Shown here: piece after piece, positions 15,108 through 23,380 of the stretch | Numbering within the stretch: position 1 is the first letter of the stretch | Layout: each line of letters begins with the position of its first letter | Assembly (NCBI GenBank): GCA_018991295.1 | Contig: JAGKSZ010000065.1 | Coordinates: 1 to 29,157, forward strand | Origin: Porphyrobacter sp. | GTDB taxonomy: Bacteria; Pseudomonadota; Alphaproteobacteria; Sphingomonadales; Sphingomonadaceae | DNA length: 29,157 nt | Direction: 5' to 3' | The notes under the pieces: generated by a model | Databases searched by the model: none | The model's input: the letters and a program-made list of their open reading frames with translations, nothing else | Told to the model about the DNA's origin: nothing | Program-made: the position numbers and the translations under genes

Positions 15108-16326
15108 AGCGATGCAGGCCTTCCGCTATCGCGGTACCGACAGCAACGGCAAGCGGGTGCAGGGGCAGATCGACGCCACCACCCGCGAGGAAGCTGTGCG
15201 GCGCTTGCGGCAGGCGGCGATCCTCCCGATCGATGTCGCCCCCGGTGCGGGGCCGAGCGCGACGCCCGCAGGCGCGCTAACGCGGAACGGAAAGACCCGC
15301 ACGGCGATCACCCGAGCGGTCGGCGAGCTGGCCGTGCTGCTCAATGCCGGAATTCCGCTCGAACGGGCGATGGCGCTACTGCTCGATTCGATCGAGCAGG
15401 CATCCTTGCGTGCGGAGTTCGCCGCCATGCAGCAGGCGGTCAAGGAAGGTGCGCCGCTGTCGCGCGCGCTTTCCGAGCGGCCTGCGCTGTTTCCGCCCGT
15501 GACCGCTGCGATGGCCGAGGCGGGGGAGGCCGACGGACGGCTCGGGCCTGCGCTTGAACGGCTGGCCGATGCGCTCCAGCGCGAAGATGATCTGCGCAGC
15601 CTGATCGCGACCGCGATGATCTATCCGGTGATCCTGGTGGTGCTGTCGGTCCTGATCATCGGCATGATGCTGCTGTTCGTGGTGCCGCAGTTCGAAAGCC
15701 TGTTTGCAGGGGCCGAGGACCGGCTTCCGGCAGCCTCGGTGTTCATCATGGAGGCGAGCCGCACTTTCCGCGCCGGGTGGTGGTGGATGCTGCTGCTGCT
15801 CTTCGGCGGGTTTTTCGCGCTGCGCCAAGTCTTCACCCGTCCGCATGCCCGCGCTGCGCGTGACCGCTTTGTCCTGACACTCCCGCAGATCGGCCCGCTG
15901 GTGCGCAGCGCCGAGACCGCGCGCTTTGCCCGCACGCTGGGCGTGCTGGTCGAGGGCGGGGTGCCGCTCCCGTCCGCGACACTGCTTGCCGGACGCGCCA
16001 TCGGCAACAGCCACATGGCGGCAGCCGTGCGCGAGGTGGCGCGGGGGATGAAGGAGGGCGGCGGGCTCACAGCACCGCTCTCCGCAGCCGAGGTCGTGCC
16101 CGCCAAGGCGATCGGCTTTTTCCGCACCGGCGAGGAGACCTCGCAATTGGGACCAATGCTCGGAAGGCTTGCCGAGGTGCTCGACCGCGACGTGAAGATT
16201 CAATTGCAGCGCCTTGTGGGCTTGCTTACTCCTGCAATCACGGTGATCCTTGGCGCTATTGTCGCCGCGATCATCGCTGCCATCATGGCGGCAATCCTTG
16301 GCTTCAACGATCTGGCACTGGCATGA
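15100..16326 (+). CDS. gspF: Type II secretion system inner-membrane platform protein GspF
   Basis: A polytopic platform protein of 408 residues that links the GspE ATPase to the growing pseudopilus. The N-terminus 'FRYRGTDSNGKRVQGQIDA' is typical. Two T2SSF domains follow (about 70-195 and 275-400), with membrane helices near 170-190 ('VILVVLSVLIIGMMLLFVV'), near 220-240 and at the C-terminus ('LTPAITVILGAIVAAIIAAIMAAI' in pieces). Conserved pieces include 'LLNAGIPLERAM' and 'VLVEGGVPLPSA'. The start ATG lies inside the end of gspE (8-base overlap), and the TGA overlaps gspG by four bases. Confidence 0.95.
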   Translation: MAEAMQAFRYRGTDSNGKRVQGQIDATTREEAVRRLRQAAILPIDVAPGAGPSATPAGALTRNGKTRTAITRAVGELAVLLNAGIPLERAMALLLDSIEQASLRAEFAAMQQAVKEGAPLSRALSERPALFPPVTAAMAEAGEADGRLGPALERLADALQREDDLRSLIATAMIYPVILVVLSVLIIGMMLLFVVPQFESLFAGAEDRLPAASVFIMEASRTFRAGWWWMLLLLFGGFFALRQVFTRPHARAARDRFVLTLPQIGPLVRSAETARFARTLGVLVEGGVPLPSATLLAGRAIGNSHMAAAVREVARGMKEGGGLTAPLSAAEVVPAKAIGFFRTGEETSQLGPMLGRLAEVLDRDVKIQLQRLVGLLTPAITVILGAIVAAIIAAIMAAILGFNDLALA

Positions 16327-16775
16327 AGATGCGACCGACAATGCACGAAACTCCTGCGCGCCACCGTGGAAAATCCGCGGGTTTCACGCTGCTTGAGCTG
16401 CTGGTGGTGCTGGCGATCCTCGGCCTGCTCGCCGCCATCGTCGGGCCGCAAGTGATCAAGTACCTCAGCAGCTCCAAGACCCAGACCGCTACGGTGCAGG
16501 TCAAGAACATCGCTGCGGGCCTCGAACTGTTCCGGCTCGATGCTGGGCGCTATCCCACGCCCGAAGAGGGGCTCGATGCGCTGATGAAGCAGCCTGCACA
16601 GGTGCCGATCTGGAACGGGCCTTACATGGGGCAGGCGAGCGGGCTGATCGACCCTTGGGGCAACCCCTATCGTTTCAAGGCACCGGGTGACCATGGCGAG
16701 ATCGACGTCTTCTCCTACGGCTCGGACAATGCCGTGGGCGGGACAGGCGAGGCGAAAGATGTCGGCAACTGGTAG
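16323..16775 (+). CDS. gspG: Major pseudopilin GspG
   Basis: The main subunit of the periplasmic pseudopilus, 150 residues. The prepilin site is G20-F21 in 'KSAG-FTLLELLVVLAILGL', with Glu at mature position 5. A long N-terminal helix and the globular GspG fold follow, including 'LDAGRYPTPEEGLDAL', 'WNGPYMG', 'DPWGNPYRF' and the acidic end 'DVFSYGSDN', which supplies the conserved calcium-binding loop. Cleavage and methylation would be by the island's GspO. Overlaps gspF by four bases and gspH by 17. Confidence 0.96.
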   Translation: MKMRPTMHETPARHRGKSAGFTLLELLVVLAILGLLAAIVGPQVIKYLSSSKTQTATVQVKNIAAGLELFRLDAGRYPTPEEGLDALMKQPAQVPIWNGPYMGQASGLIDPWGNPYRFKAPGDHGEIDVFSYGSDNAVGGTGEAKDVGNW

Positions 16776-17208
16776 ACCTGCACCGTTCGCTCACGCCAAC
16801 GGCTTTACCCTGATCGAGATGCTGGTGACCCTCGCGATCGCCGGGCTGATCGCCGGGATTACCTTTCCACGCGTGCAGAACACGATGAGCGCGATGGAAT
16901 TCCGCCGCGGCGCCGCGCAGGTGACAGAAGGCCTGCGCGCCGCTCGCGCCGAGGCGATCCGCACCGGCGTGCCGGTGACGCTCGCGCTCGAAGGCCGGAC
17001 GCTGGTGATCGGCGATGGCGATCCGGTTGCGCTCCCGGATTCCGTCAGCCTCACCGCCGGACAGGATCGCCCGGTCACCTTCTACCCCGATGGCACCGCC
17101 AACCCTGCGCTCTACCGCGTGCGATCACGCGGCGATGGGGCGGCAGTGCGTGAGCGGCGCATCACGGTGTTCGGCAGCACCGGGCACATCGCGGAAAGCG
17201 GTGTGTGA
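16759..17208 (+). CDS. gspH: Minor pseudopilin GspH
   Basis: A 149-residue minor pseudopilin. The prepilin site is G15-F16 in 'HANG-FTLIEMLVTLAIAGL', with Glu at +5. A GspH-like beta domain follows ('EFRRGAAQVTEGLRAARAEAIRTGVPVTL' in pieces). I chose ATG 16759, which gives a normal short leader; longer in-frame starts lie further inside gspG. Overlaps gspG by 17 bases and gspI by four. Confidence 0.88.
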   Translation: MSATGRPAPFAHANGFTLIEMLVTLAIAGLIAGITFPRVQNTMSAMEFRRGAAQVTEGLRAARAEAIRTGVPVTLALEGRTLVIGDGDPVALPDSVSLTAGQDRPVTFYPDGTANPALYRVRSRGDGAAVRERRITVFGSTGHIAESGV

Positions 17209-17603
17209 TGATGGCGGGCGGGAACAATCTACTGCAGCGCAGGCGCAGCGAGCGGGGTTTCACCCTGCCCGAAGCGCTGGTCGCCTCGGCGATCGTTGCC
17301 GCGATGCTGGGGGTGACGCTGAGCGTCGTCCAGAACAATGCCCGCGCCGCGCGGATCAACGAGGAACGCCGTGCCGCCTTGCTGGTGGCGCAATCGCAGC
17401 TTGCCGTCGCGCAGGTCGCGGTGCCCGGCAGGCTCGCCGCGCGTGAAGGACGGAGCGGTAGCATTGGCTGGGCCTTGCGGATCGAGCCCTATCGTGGTGC
17501 CTTCACCAGCCCGGCGCTTGACCGGATCACGGTGACAGCGGGCGAGGGACCTACCGGCAAACCACTGGTGGAACTCACCACGTTACGGGTGGCGGGATCA
17601 TGA
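17205..17603 (+). CDS. gspI: Minor pseudopilin GspI
   Basis: A 132-residue minor pseudopilin of the tip complex. The prepilin leader is basic ('RRRSERG') and cleavage is at G18-F19 before 'FTLPEALVASAIVAAM', with Glu at +5 and the Pro at +4 common in GspI. The C-terminal domain is short. It is expected to nucleate the tip with GspJ and GspK. Starts at ATG 17205 in a four-base overlap with gspH and ends in a four-base overlap with gspJ. Confidence 0.9.
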   Translation: MMMAGGNNLLQRRRSERGFTLPEALVASAIVAAMLGVTLSVVQNNARAARINEERRAALLVAQSQLAVAQVAVPGRLAAREGRSGSIGWALRIEPYRGAFTSPALDRITVTAGEGPTGKPLVELTTLRVAGS

Positions 17604-18277
17604 GCGTTCAGCGCCAGAAGGACGCAGGCTTCACGCTGGTCGAGCTGCTGGTCAGCCTCGCTATCGTCGCGGTGCTTTCAGGCATGGTGCTGGCGGGCGT
17701 GCAGCTCGGCTTCCAGACCGCTGCGCAGGCGCGAGCGCGGGGCGAGGGCAATGCCGCCATCATCACCGCCCAGACCGTGCTGCGCGACCGGATCGAGGCG
17801 CTGGTGCCGGGCACCCGCTTCGAATTCACCCGCCCCATCGCCGATGTGCGTGGAGACGCGGCGCGGTTGAGCTTCTTCGCACCGGCCGCCTCGGCAGAGC
17901 GCCCAGCCAGCCTCACCCGCTACCGCCTCGCCCGCAGCGGCGAGGGCCAGCTGGTGCTCTACGCCCTCGCCGACACCAAGGCGAGGATCGATCCCTACGC
18001 CCCCGGCACCGCCGGATGGACACCGCAAGTGCTGCTCACCAATGTCGAGCGGCTCGAGATCGCCTATTTCGGCACCCTGCCCGGAGAGGCCGCGCGAGAC
18101 TGGCGCAGCCGCTGGATCGAGCGTGGCAATCCGCCCGAACTGGTGCGCATCCGTGTGACCTTCTTTGAAGGCGACCGGCGGCAATGGCCCGATCTGGTTA
18201 TCCGCCCGGTGCCCAACGTCAACGCCGCCTGCACCATCGACCCCGCAACCGGCCAATGTTCGGGGGACGCCGCATGA
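17600..18277 (+). CDS. gspJ: Minor pseudopilin GspJ
   Basis: A 225-residue minor pseudopilin. The prepilin site is G10-F11 in 'KDAG-FTLVELLVSLAIVAV', with Glu at +5. The larger C-terminal domain has the GspJ pattern of a beta-rich body ('VERLEIAYFG', 'PELVRIRVTFFEGDRRQWPDLVIRP' in pieces). Partner of GspI and GspK at the pseudopilus tip. gspK does not follow here as is usual; gspL does, with a four-base overlap (ATGA). Confidence 0.93.
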   Translation: MSVQRQKDAGFTLVELLVSLAIVAVLSGMVLAGVQLGFQTAAQARARGEGNAAIITAQTVLRDRIEALVPGTRFEFTRPIADVRGDAARLSFFAPAASAERPASLTRYRLARSGEGQLVLYALADTKARIDPYAPGTAGWTPQVLLTNVERLEIAYFGTLPGEAARDWRSRWIERGNPPELVRIRVTFFEGDRRQWPDLVIRPVPNVNAACTIDPATGQCSGDAA

Positions 18278-19335
18278 TCCGCACCGGCACGATCCTCGAC
18301 ATGGACATGACCAGCCTCGGCATCGCCTTGCGCGAGGGGTGGGACTGGTGGACAGGCGAGCTTGCCGCGATGGTTCCGGCGCGCTTGCAGCCGCAAGGGC
18401 GCAAGCGTTCCGGACCGAGCGCCGCCTTCGATGCCGAGGGCAATCTGTGGCTCGATAGCGTCGCGCAGGAACCAGCTGGTGAAAACGCAAGGCGGCGACT
18501 GATGCCGGTCGTGCTGCCGCCTGCCGCCGCGATTGCGACCCGCGCCATGCTCCCACGCCTCGCCCCGCGCGATCTGGCGAGGATGGTCGCGCTCGAACTC
18601 GATCGGCTGCTGCCCTTCCCGATTGGCACTGCGATTGCAGGCGCGCGGGTGCTGGAGGGCGAGGCCGAACCGGGCCATGCGCGGGTGCCTACATTGGTCG
18701 CCGGGATGCCGCAGGCGCGCGCCGCCGCGCTGGTCGAGGCAGCGCGTGAGCGCGGGGTCGAGCCGCTCGCGCTGCTGTGGCAGAGCCCGGATGACGAGAG
18801 CCTCACCATTGATCTTCTTCCGGCGCTGGTCGCGAGCGGGGCGATCACGCCGCGCGCGGACAGCCGGCCGTTCTGGTGGGGGCTGGTGGCCGCGCTGTTT
18901 CTAGCCAATGCGGGCTTGATGATCTGGCGCGATATCGCCGCCACCAATGCCTTTGCCGCCGAGGTCGAGGCGCAGGCCGCCACCGGCACCGCCGCGCGCG
19001 CGCTCGCCGGGCGGCTTGCCCGCGAGACGGCGCTGCGCCGCACGCTGGTCGCCGAACGCGACGCCAATGACCCATTGAGCCTGCTCGCGCTCACCTCCGT
19101 GGCCCTGCCCGAAGGGGCGTGGGTGCAGCGCTATGTTGCGACCGGAGAGATCCTGCGCATCACCGGCTACAAGGCCCCCGGCAGCGACATCCAGACTGCG
19201 CTGCGCCGCACCGGGCGCTTCGCCTCGCTCCAGACCAGCGTCTCCGATCCCACGGCGGAAGGCGGGGGTGGGCAGCCCTTCGATGTCAGCGCAACATTGG
19301 CGGGTGCGGCGCAATCCAAGGAGGCCGGACAATGA
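18274..19335 (+). CDS. gspL: Inner-membrane assembly platform protein GspL
   Basis: A bitopic platform protein of 353 residues. The cytoplasmic actin-like domain (about 1-190) would bind GspE. One membrane helix lies near 198-214 ('WWGLVAALFLANAGLMIW'). The periplasmic part starts with a coiled-coil-like stretch and ends in a ferredoxin-like fold. Similarity to PilN-type sequences in the C-terminal half ('ALPEGAWVQRY') is visible. I chose ATG 18274, with GGGGGA upstream and a four-base overlap with gspJ; the longer open frame begins inside gspJ. Overlaps gspM by four bases. Confidence 0.85.
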   Translation: MIRTGTILDMDMTSLGIALREGWDWWTGELAAMVPARLQPQGRKRSGPSAAFDAEGNLWLDSVAQEPAGENARRRLMPVVLPPAAAIATRAMLPRLAPRDLARMVALELDRLLPFPIGTAIAGARVLEGEAEPGHARVPTLVAGMPQARAAALVEAARERGVEPLALLWQSPDDESLTIDLLPALVASGAITPRADSRPFWWGLVAALFLANAGLMIWRDIAATNAFAAEVEAQAATGTAARALAGRLARETALRRTLVAERDANDPLSLLALTSVALPEGAWVQRYVATGEILRITGYKAPGSDIQTALRRTGRFASLQTSVSDPTAEGGGGQPFDVSATLAGAAQSKEAGQ

Positions 19336-19883
19336 GCGGATTGTCCGACCGCGAACGGCGGCTGATCGCTATCCTGATCCTGGTTGCGGCCATCGCCTTC
19401 GCGTGGCTGGCGATCCTCTCACCCATCATCAGCGGCTTTGAAGCGCGCGCGGCCGAGCGCGAACGCCTCGCACTGGTGCAGGCGAGCAACCAGCGGCTGA
19501 TCGACAACATCGCCCGCCTGCGCCGTCAGGCCGAGGCGCAGAAGGCCGATAGCGCCCGCTTCCACACCATCGCCCCCACGCCCGAGGCCGCCGCCGAACA
19601 GCTCAAGGACCGCATCGCCGCGCTGATCGGCACCGCGGGGGGTGAGGTGCGCGCGCTTCAGGATATCGAAGCGGGCGAGGGCCGGATCGAACTCAGGATC
19701 GAGGCGCGGGTGGGCGAGGGCGCGCTGGTGCCGCTGCTCGAACGCCTGCGCAATTCCGAGCCGCTGCTGATCGTCACCGCGCTCTCCATCGCCGCGCCCG
19801 GGGCTGACCCTGCCGCACAATCCTCACAAGCCAACCAGTTGGATGTTCGTATCGATGTCGCCGCTTCGCATTCCCCGGCCTGA
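19332..19883 (+). CDS. gspM: Inner-membrane platform protein GspM
   Basis: A 183-residue bitopic protein with a short cytoplasmic N-terminus ('MSGLSDRERRLIAILIL'), one membrane helix at about residues 10-32, a coiled coil (about 38-75) and a ferredoxin-like periplasmic domain ('GRIELRIEARVGEGALVPLLERL' in pieces). This is the GspM layout. It pairs with GspL in the platform. Starts at ATG 19332 in a four-base overlap with gspL. Confidence 0.87.
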   Translation: MSGLSDRERRLIAILILVAAIAFAWLAILSPIISGFEARAAERERLALVQASNQRLIDNIARLRRQAEAQKADSARFHTIAPTPEAAAEQLKDRIAALIGTAGGEVRALQDIEAGEGRIELRIEARVGEGALVPLLERLRNSEPLLIVTALSIAAPGADPAAQSSQANQLDVRIDVAASHSPA

Positions 19884-20403
19884 GCGCGCCGAAGGCACGG
19901 TGCTGGCGGCGCTGCTCGCGCTGCTGCTGGCGCTGATGCTGGCGGCGCAATTCGTGCTGCCGACCGAGCGGCCTGAGGCTCCCGCCGTCCCGCCCGTTTC
20001 CGCGCGGGCCGCGCCGGTAGCAGTGTCGGCGGCGAGCGCCGAGCCGGCGCTCGCCCGGCGCTCGATCTTCCGGCCGACCCGGCTTGCCAGCGCAGGCGGT
20101 ACAGGCCTACCCGTCGGGCCGCTTGACGGGGCGAGCCCGGTCGGCGTCATCAAGGTGCGCGGCGCGGCGCGGCTCATCCTTCAGACCCCCGACGGCAAGA
20201 GCGTGACCCTGCGCCCCGGCCAGTCGTGGCGGGGCTGGCGGCTGGTCGCGATCGGCAGTGACGACGTCCGCTTTGAACGCGGCGGCGAGCGCGTGACGCT
20301 CGCCATCGGCGCCGCAGCGCAAAGCAGCAACTATCCCGGCTACTTGCCGCCCGGAGCCTACGACCCGCGCGACACTTACGCCAATCAGGCAGACGAACAA
20401 TGA
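19855..20403 (+). CDS. gspC: GspC-type inner-membrane protein with HR domain (short, no PDZ)
   Basis: A 182-residue bitopic protein. There is one membrane helix (about residues 17-36, 'VLAALLALLLALMLAAQFVL'), a Pro/Ala linker, 'RRSIFRPTR', and one HR-type beta domain ('VGVIKVRGAARLILQTPDGKSV' and 'LRPGQSWRGWRLVAIG', in pieces). It ends soon after this domain, without the PDZ or coiled-coil tail of long GspC proteins. It should join the platform to the secretin N0 domain. GspN is a less likely label. An earlier ATG at 19843 is also in frame. Overlaps gspM by 29 bases and gspD by four. Confidence 0.75.
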   Translation: MSPLRIPRPERAEGTVLAALLALLLALMLAAQFVLPTERPEAPAVPPVSARAAPVAVSAASAEPALARRSIFRPTRLASAGGTGLPVGPLDGASPVGVIKVRGAARLILQTPDGKSVTLRPGQSWRGWRLVAIGSDDVRFERGGERVTLAIGAAAQSSNYPGYLPPGAYDPRDTYANQADEQ

Positions 20404-22517
20404 CACGACCCTATCCCTCGCGCGCTCAGGCGCTTCTGCGCACGGCCATGCTGGCGGCGAGCGTGCTTGCCCCTTGGCCTGCATTGGCGCAAACCGTGCC
20501 CGATGATCCTGGCCTGGCCGAGCAGACGGTCGATGCGACCATCGTCGAGGGCGAGGATCGCCCGCCGGTCGTCTCCAAGGCGCCTCCTGTCACAATCCGC
20601 GGCGGGAACATCGCGCTGAACTTTCCTGAAGCCGATGTGCGGGTGGTGGCCGAGGCGGTGCTCGGCGAATTGCTCGATATGAACTACACCATCGATCCCG
20701 GCGTTTCTGGCCCGGTCACGGTGGTGACCGCGCGCCCGATCGCCCGAGCTTCGGTGATCCCGTTTCTCGAAGACAGCCTTGCGATTGGCGGCTTTGCGCT
20801 GGTGCTCGAAGGCGGGCGTGCGCGGATCGAGCGGATCCAGCAGGGCGGCGGCGGCGTCGCCGGGCCGAACACACCGGGGTTCGGCACCGAGCTTGTCGAA
20901 CTGCAATTCGTCAATGCCGATCAGATGCGCGCACTGATCGCGCCAATCCTGCCCAATGTTGTGTCGGTTTCCGATCCTTCGCGCAACGTTGTGCTTCTGC
21001 GCGGCACCTCCGGCCAGCGAGCAAGCGCCCGCGAACTGCTTGCGCAGTTCGATGTCAATTGGCTGCGCAACATGAGCTTTGCATTGATCGTGCCCAAGCG
21101 CACGGATGCCCGCGTGATCGTCCCCGAGCTTGAAAGGCTGATCAATGCGCCCGACAGCCCGATCCGGGATCTGGTGCGCATCATCGCTATGGAGAAGCTG
21201 AATGGCATTCTCGCGATCAGTCGCCAGCGGCAATATTTGGATGACGTGAATCGCTGGATCGAGATCCTCGACCGGCAGGGCCAGAACAACGAGCCGCGAC
21301 TGTTCGTCTACAAGGTCCAGAATTCGCGCTCGCGCGATCTGGCGCGCACGCTGAACCGCGCCTTCGGTCGCGGTGCAGGAGGGGCCGAGGAAGCGGTCGC
21401 CCAGCAACAGGCAGCCTTTGCCGATAGCGGCGCCCCAGATGGCGCAGCGGCTTCCGGCGCGCGCGGGCCTGCCGTCGCACAGCAGGGCTACAGCGATGGG
21501 TATGGCTACGGGGCCGCAGGCGCGCCGTCTGCGGCTATCGCTTCAAAAACGGAAGAAGCTGCGCTCGGTGGGGATCAAGAGAAACAGGGCGGAGCCTCAG
21601 CCTCTGGGCCGGGCGGCGTGCAGATCACCAGCGACGACACGAACAACGCGATCCTCGTCTACGGCACCCCGCGCCAGTATGCCGTGATCGAGGACGCCCT
21701 TCGCAAGCTTGATGTGCCGCCGGTGCAGGTAATGATCGAGGCCGCGATTACCGAAGTCAGTCTGACCGATGATCTGCGCTACGGCCTGCAATGGAACTTC
21801 ATCGAAGGCAACGAGAACGCGGTGCTAACCGATTCCACCACCGGCACGGGGCTGGTTCGCGAGGCACCGGGCTTTTCTTTCCTGTTTGGCAATGCAAGCT
21901 CGATCACCGGCGTGCTCAATGCGCTTGAGGGCAAAACCAAGGTCAATGTCGTCTCGGCTCCGAAGCTGATGACGGTGAATAACGGCACTGCGAGCCTGCA
22001 AGTGGGCACCCAGGTGCCCGTGCTGACCCAGAACTCGACCTCGACGATCGATCCCAATGCGCCGGTCATCAACGCGATCGAATATCGCGATACTGGCGTA
22101 ATCCTCAAGATCACTCCGCGCGTGAATGGCAGCGGACTTGTGCTGCTCGACATTTCGCAAGAGGTGAGCGACGTCCTATCCGCTCGCGCCGCAGGATCAG
22201 GGATCAATTCGCCGACCATCTCCACGCGAAAGGTGTCAACCACCGTTGCGGTGCAGGATGGTGAGGTCATGGCGCTCGGCGGCCTGATCCGCAACATCCA
22301 GACCCGCGACAAGGCGGGCATCCCGTTCCTTTCGCAAATCCCGATCATCGGAGGGCTCTTCGGCAAGCAGGTCGAGGCGACCGACAAGATTGAGCTTGTG
22401 ATCCTGCTCAAACCCCGCGTGATCCGCACTGCGGATGATGCGCGCGCAATCACCGAAGAACTGCGCCTCAAGATTCGCTCGCTCGAGCCGTTTTCGACAA
22501 CTGGGGAAATACCCTGA
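20400..22517 (+). CDS. gspD: Type II secretion system secretin GspD
   Basis: The outer-membrane channel subunit, 705 residues. Residues 1-30 form a Sec signal ending in 'PALAQ'. N0 ('GGNIALNFPEADVRVVAEAVLGELL') and N1-N3 ring domains follow, with a Gly/Ser/Ala-rich loop at about residues 320-405 in N3. The secretin domain is at about 455-690: 'VPVLTQNSTSTIDPNAPV', 'IEYRDTGVILKITPRV', 'STTVAVQDGEVMALGGLIR' and 'GIPFLSQIPIIGGLFG'. No S-domain extension or pilotin gene was recognised. The start overlaps gspC by four bases, and the stop overlaps the proposed CTG start of gspK by four. Confidence 0.96.
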   Translation: MTRPYPSRAQALLRTAMLAASVLAPWPALAQTVPDDPGLAEQTVDATIVEGEDRPPVVSKAPPVTIRGGNIALNFPEADVRVVAEAVLGELLDMNYTIDPGVSGPVTVVTARPIARASVIPFLEDSLAIGGFALVLEGGRARIERIQQGGGGVAGPNTPGFGTELVELQFVNADQMRALIAPILPNVVSVSDPSRNVVLLRGTSGQRASARELLAQFDVNWLRNMSFALIVPKRTDARVIVPELERLINAPDSPIRDLVRIIAMEKLNGILAISRQRQYLDDVNRWIEILDRQGQNNEPRLFVYKVQNSRSRDLARTLNRAFGRGAGGAEEAVAQQQAAFADSGAPDGAAASGARGPAVAQQGYSDGYGYGAAGAPSAAIASKTEEAALGGDQEKQGGASASGPGGVQITSDDTNNAILVYGTPRQYAVIEDALRKLDVPPVQVMIEAAITEVSLTDDLRYGLQWNFIEGNENAVLTDSTTGTGLVREAPGFSFLFGNASSITGVLNALEGKTKVNVVSAPKLMTVNNGTASLQVGTQVPVLTQNSTSTIDPNAPVINAIEYRDTGVILKITPRVNGSGLVLLDISQEVSDVLSARAAGSGINSPTISTRKVSTTVAVQDGEVMALGGLIRNIQTRDKAGIPFLSQIPIIGGLFGKQVEATDKIELVILLKPRVIRTADDARAITEELRLKIRSLEPFSTTGEIP

Positions 22518-23380
22518 CATCGCGCCCGCACCCTGACAGGCGCGGGCGGGACAGGGGCTTTGCGCTGGTAGTGGCTGTCGCAAGCCTTGCGGTGCTCGCA
22601 CTGCTGGCGCTGACCATGATCGAGGCGATGCGCGGATCGACCCGCTCGGCCCGAGCCGAGCTGGATCGGGCGCGGCTGACGGCGGCAGCCGATGCTGGCG
22701 TGGCGCTTGCAGTGCAGGGACTGGCGCAGGCGAGCCCTAGCCGCCGGTGGCGTCCTGACGGGCAGATTCGCGAAGTCAGCTTCGAGGGCGCGCAGCTCGA
22801 GATCCGGATCGAGGACGAACGCGGCAAGGTGTCCTTGAACGCGATCAACAGCCAAGAGGTCGAGGCGCTGTTCGCCGCATTCGGGCTGCAAGGGGCGGAG
22901 TTGGAAGAGGCGCGCGATGCCTTTCTCGACTGGCGCGATCAGGACGAACTGCCGCGTCCGCGCGGGCGCGAGCGGGCGGATTACAGGGCCGACGGCGTGC
23001 GCCCGCGTGACGGACCGCTGCGCAGCAATGGCGAGCTCGCCGCGATCCCCGCGATCGGCCCCGATCTGGCAGCGCGCATGGACCCCTTCGTCTCGGTCTA
23101 CACGCCCGACCGCCTGCCGTTCGATCCGACCTTTGCAAGCCCGCTCGCCAAGCGGGTCATGGCCGAGACCGAATTCGAAGACCGAGTTGACGGCGTGGCG
23201 GTGACTGCGGGCGGGCTGACCGAGGAACTGTCGGGCCGCGTCGATGACGGGGTGACCGGTCGCCCGCTGCGTGTGCGGGTGACTGCGCGCTCGGGCGACG
23301 GGGCGGCGGCGCGGCGCGATGTTGTGATCGAACTCACCGGCAACCCGGCACGGCCCTATGTGGTGCGTGGGCGCGATTAG
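22514..23380 (+). CDS. gspK: Minor pseudopilin GspK with probable CTG start
   Basis: The tip pseudopilin GspK, 288 residues from CTG 22514. With this start the protein has a basic leader ('RRGRDRG') and a prepilin site G15-F16 before 'FALVVAVASLAVLALLALT'. It lacks Glu at +5, as GspK proteins do. The alpha-domain piece 'DAFLDWRDQDELPRPRGRE' and the helix-hairpin 'AIPAIGPDLAARM' are typical. The first conventional start, GTG 22571, would delete the cleavage site. No ATG, GTG or TTG exists upstream in frame as far as I read. CTG has GGGGAA five bases before it and makes a CTGA overlap with gspD, matching the four-base overlaps elsewhere in the operon. It is unusually placed after gspD, and its end overlaps sleB tail to tail. 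Confidence 0.82.
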   Translation: MTSRPHPDRRGRDRGFALVVAVASLAVLALLALTMIEAMRGSTRSARAELDRARLTAAADAGVALAVQGLAQASPSRRWRPDGQIREVSFEGAQLEIRIEDERGKVSLNAINSQEVEALFAAFGLQGAELEEARDAFLDWRDQDELPRPRGRERADYRADGVRPRDGPLRSNGELAAIPAIGPDLAARMDPFVSVYTPDRLPFDPTFASPLAKRVMAETEFEDRVDGVAVTAGGLTEELSGRVDDGVTGRPLRVRVTARSGDGAAARRDVVIELTGNPARPYVVRGRD

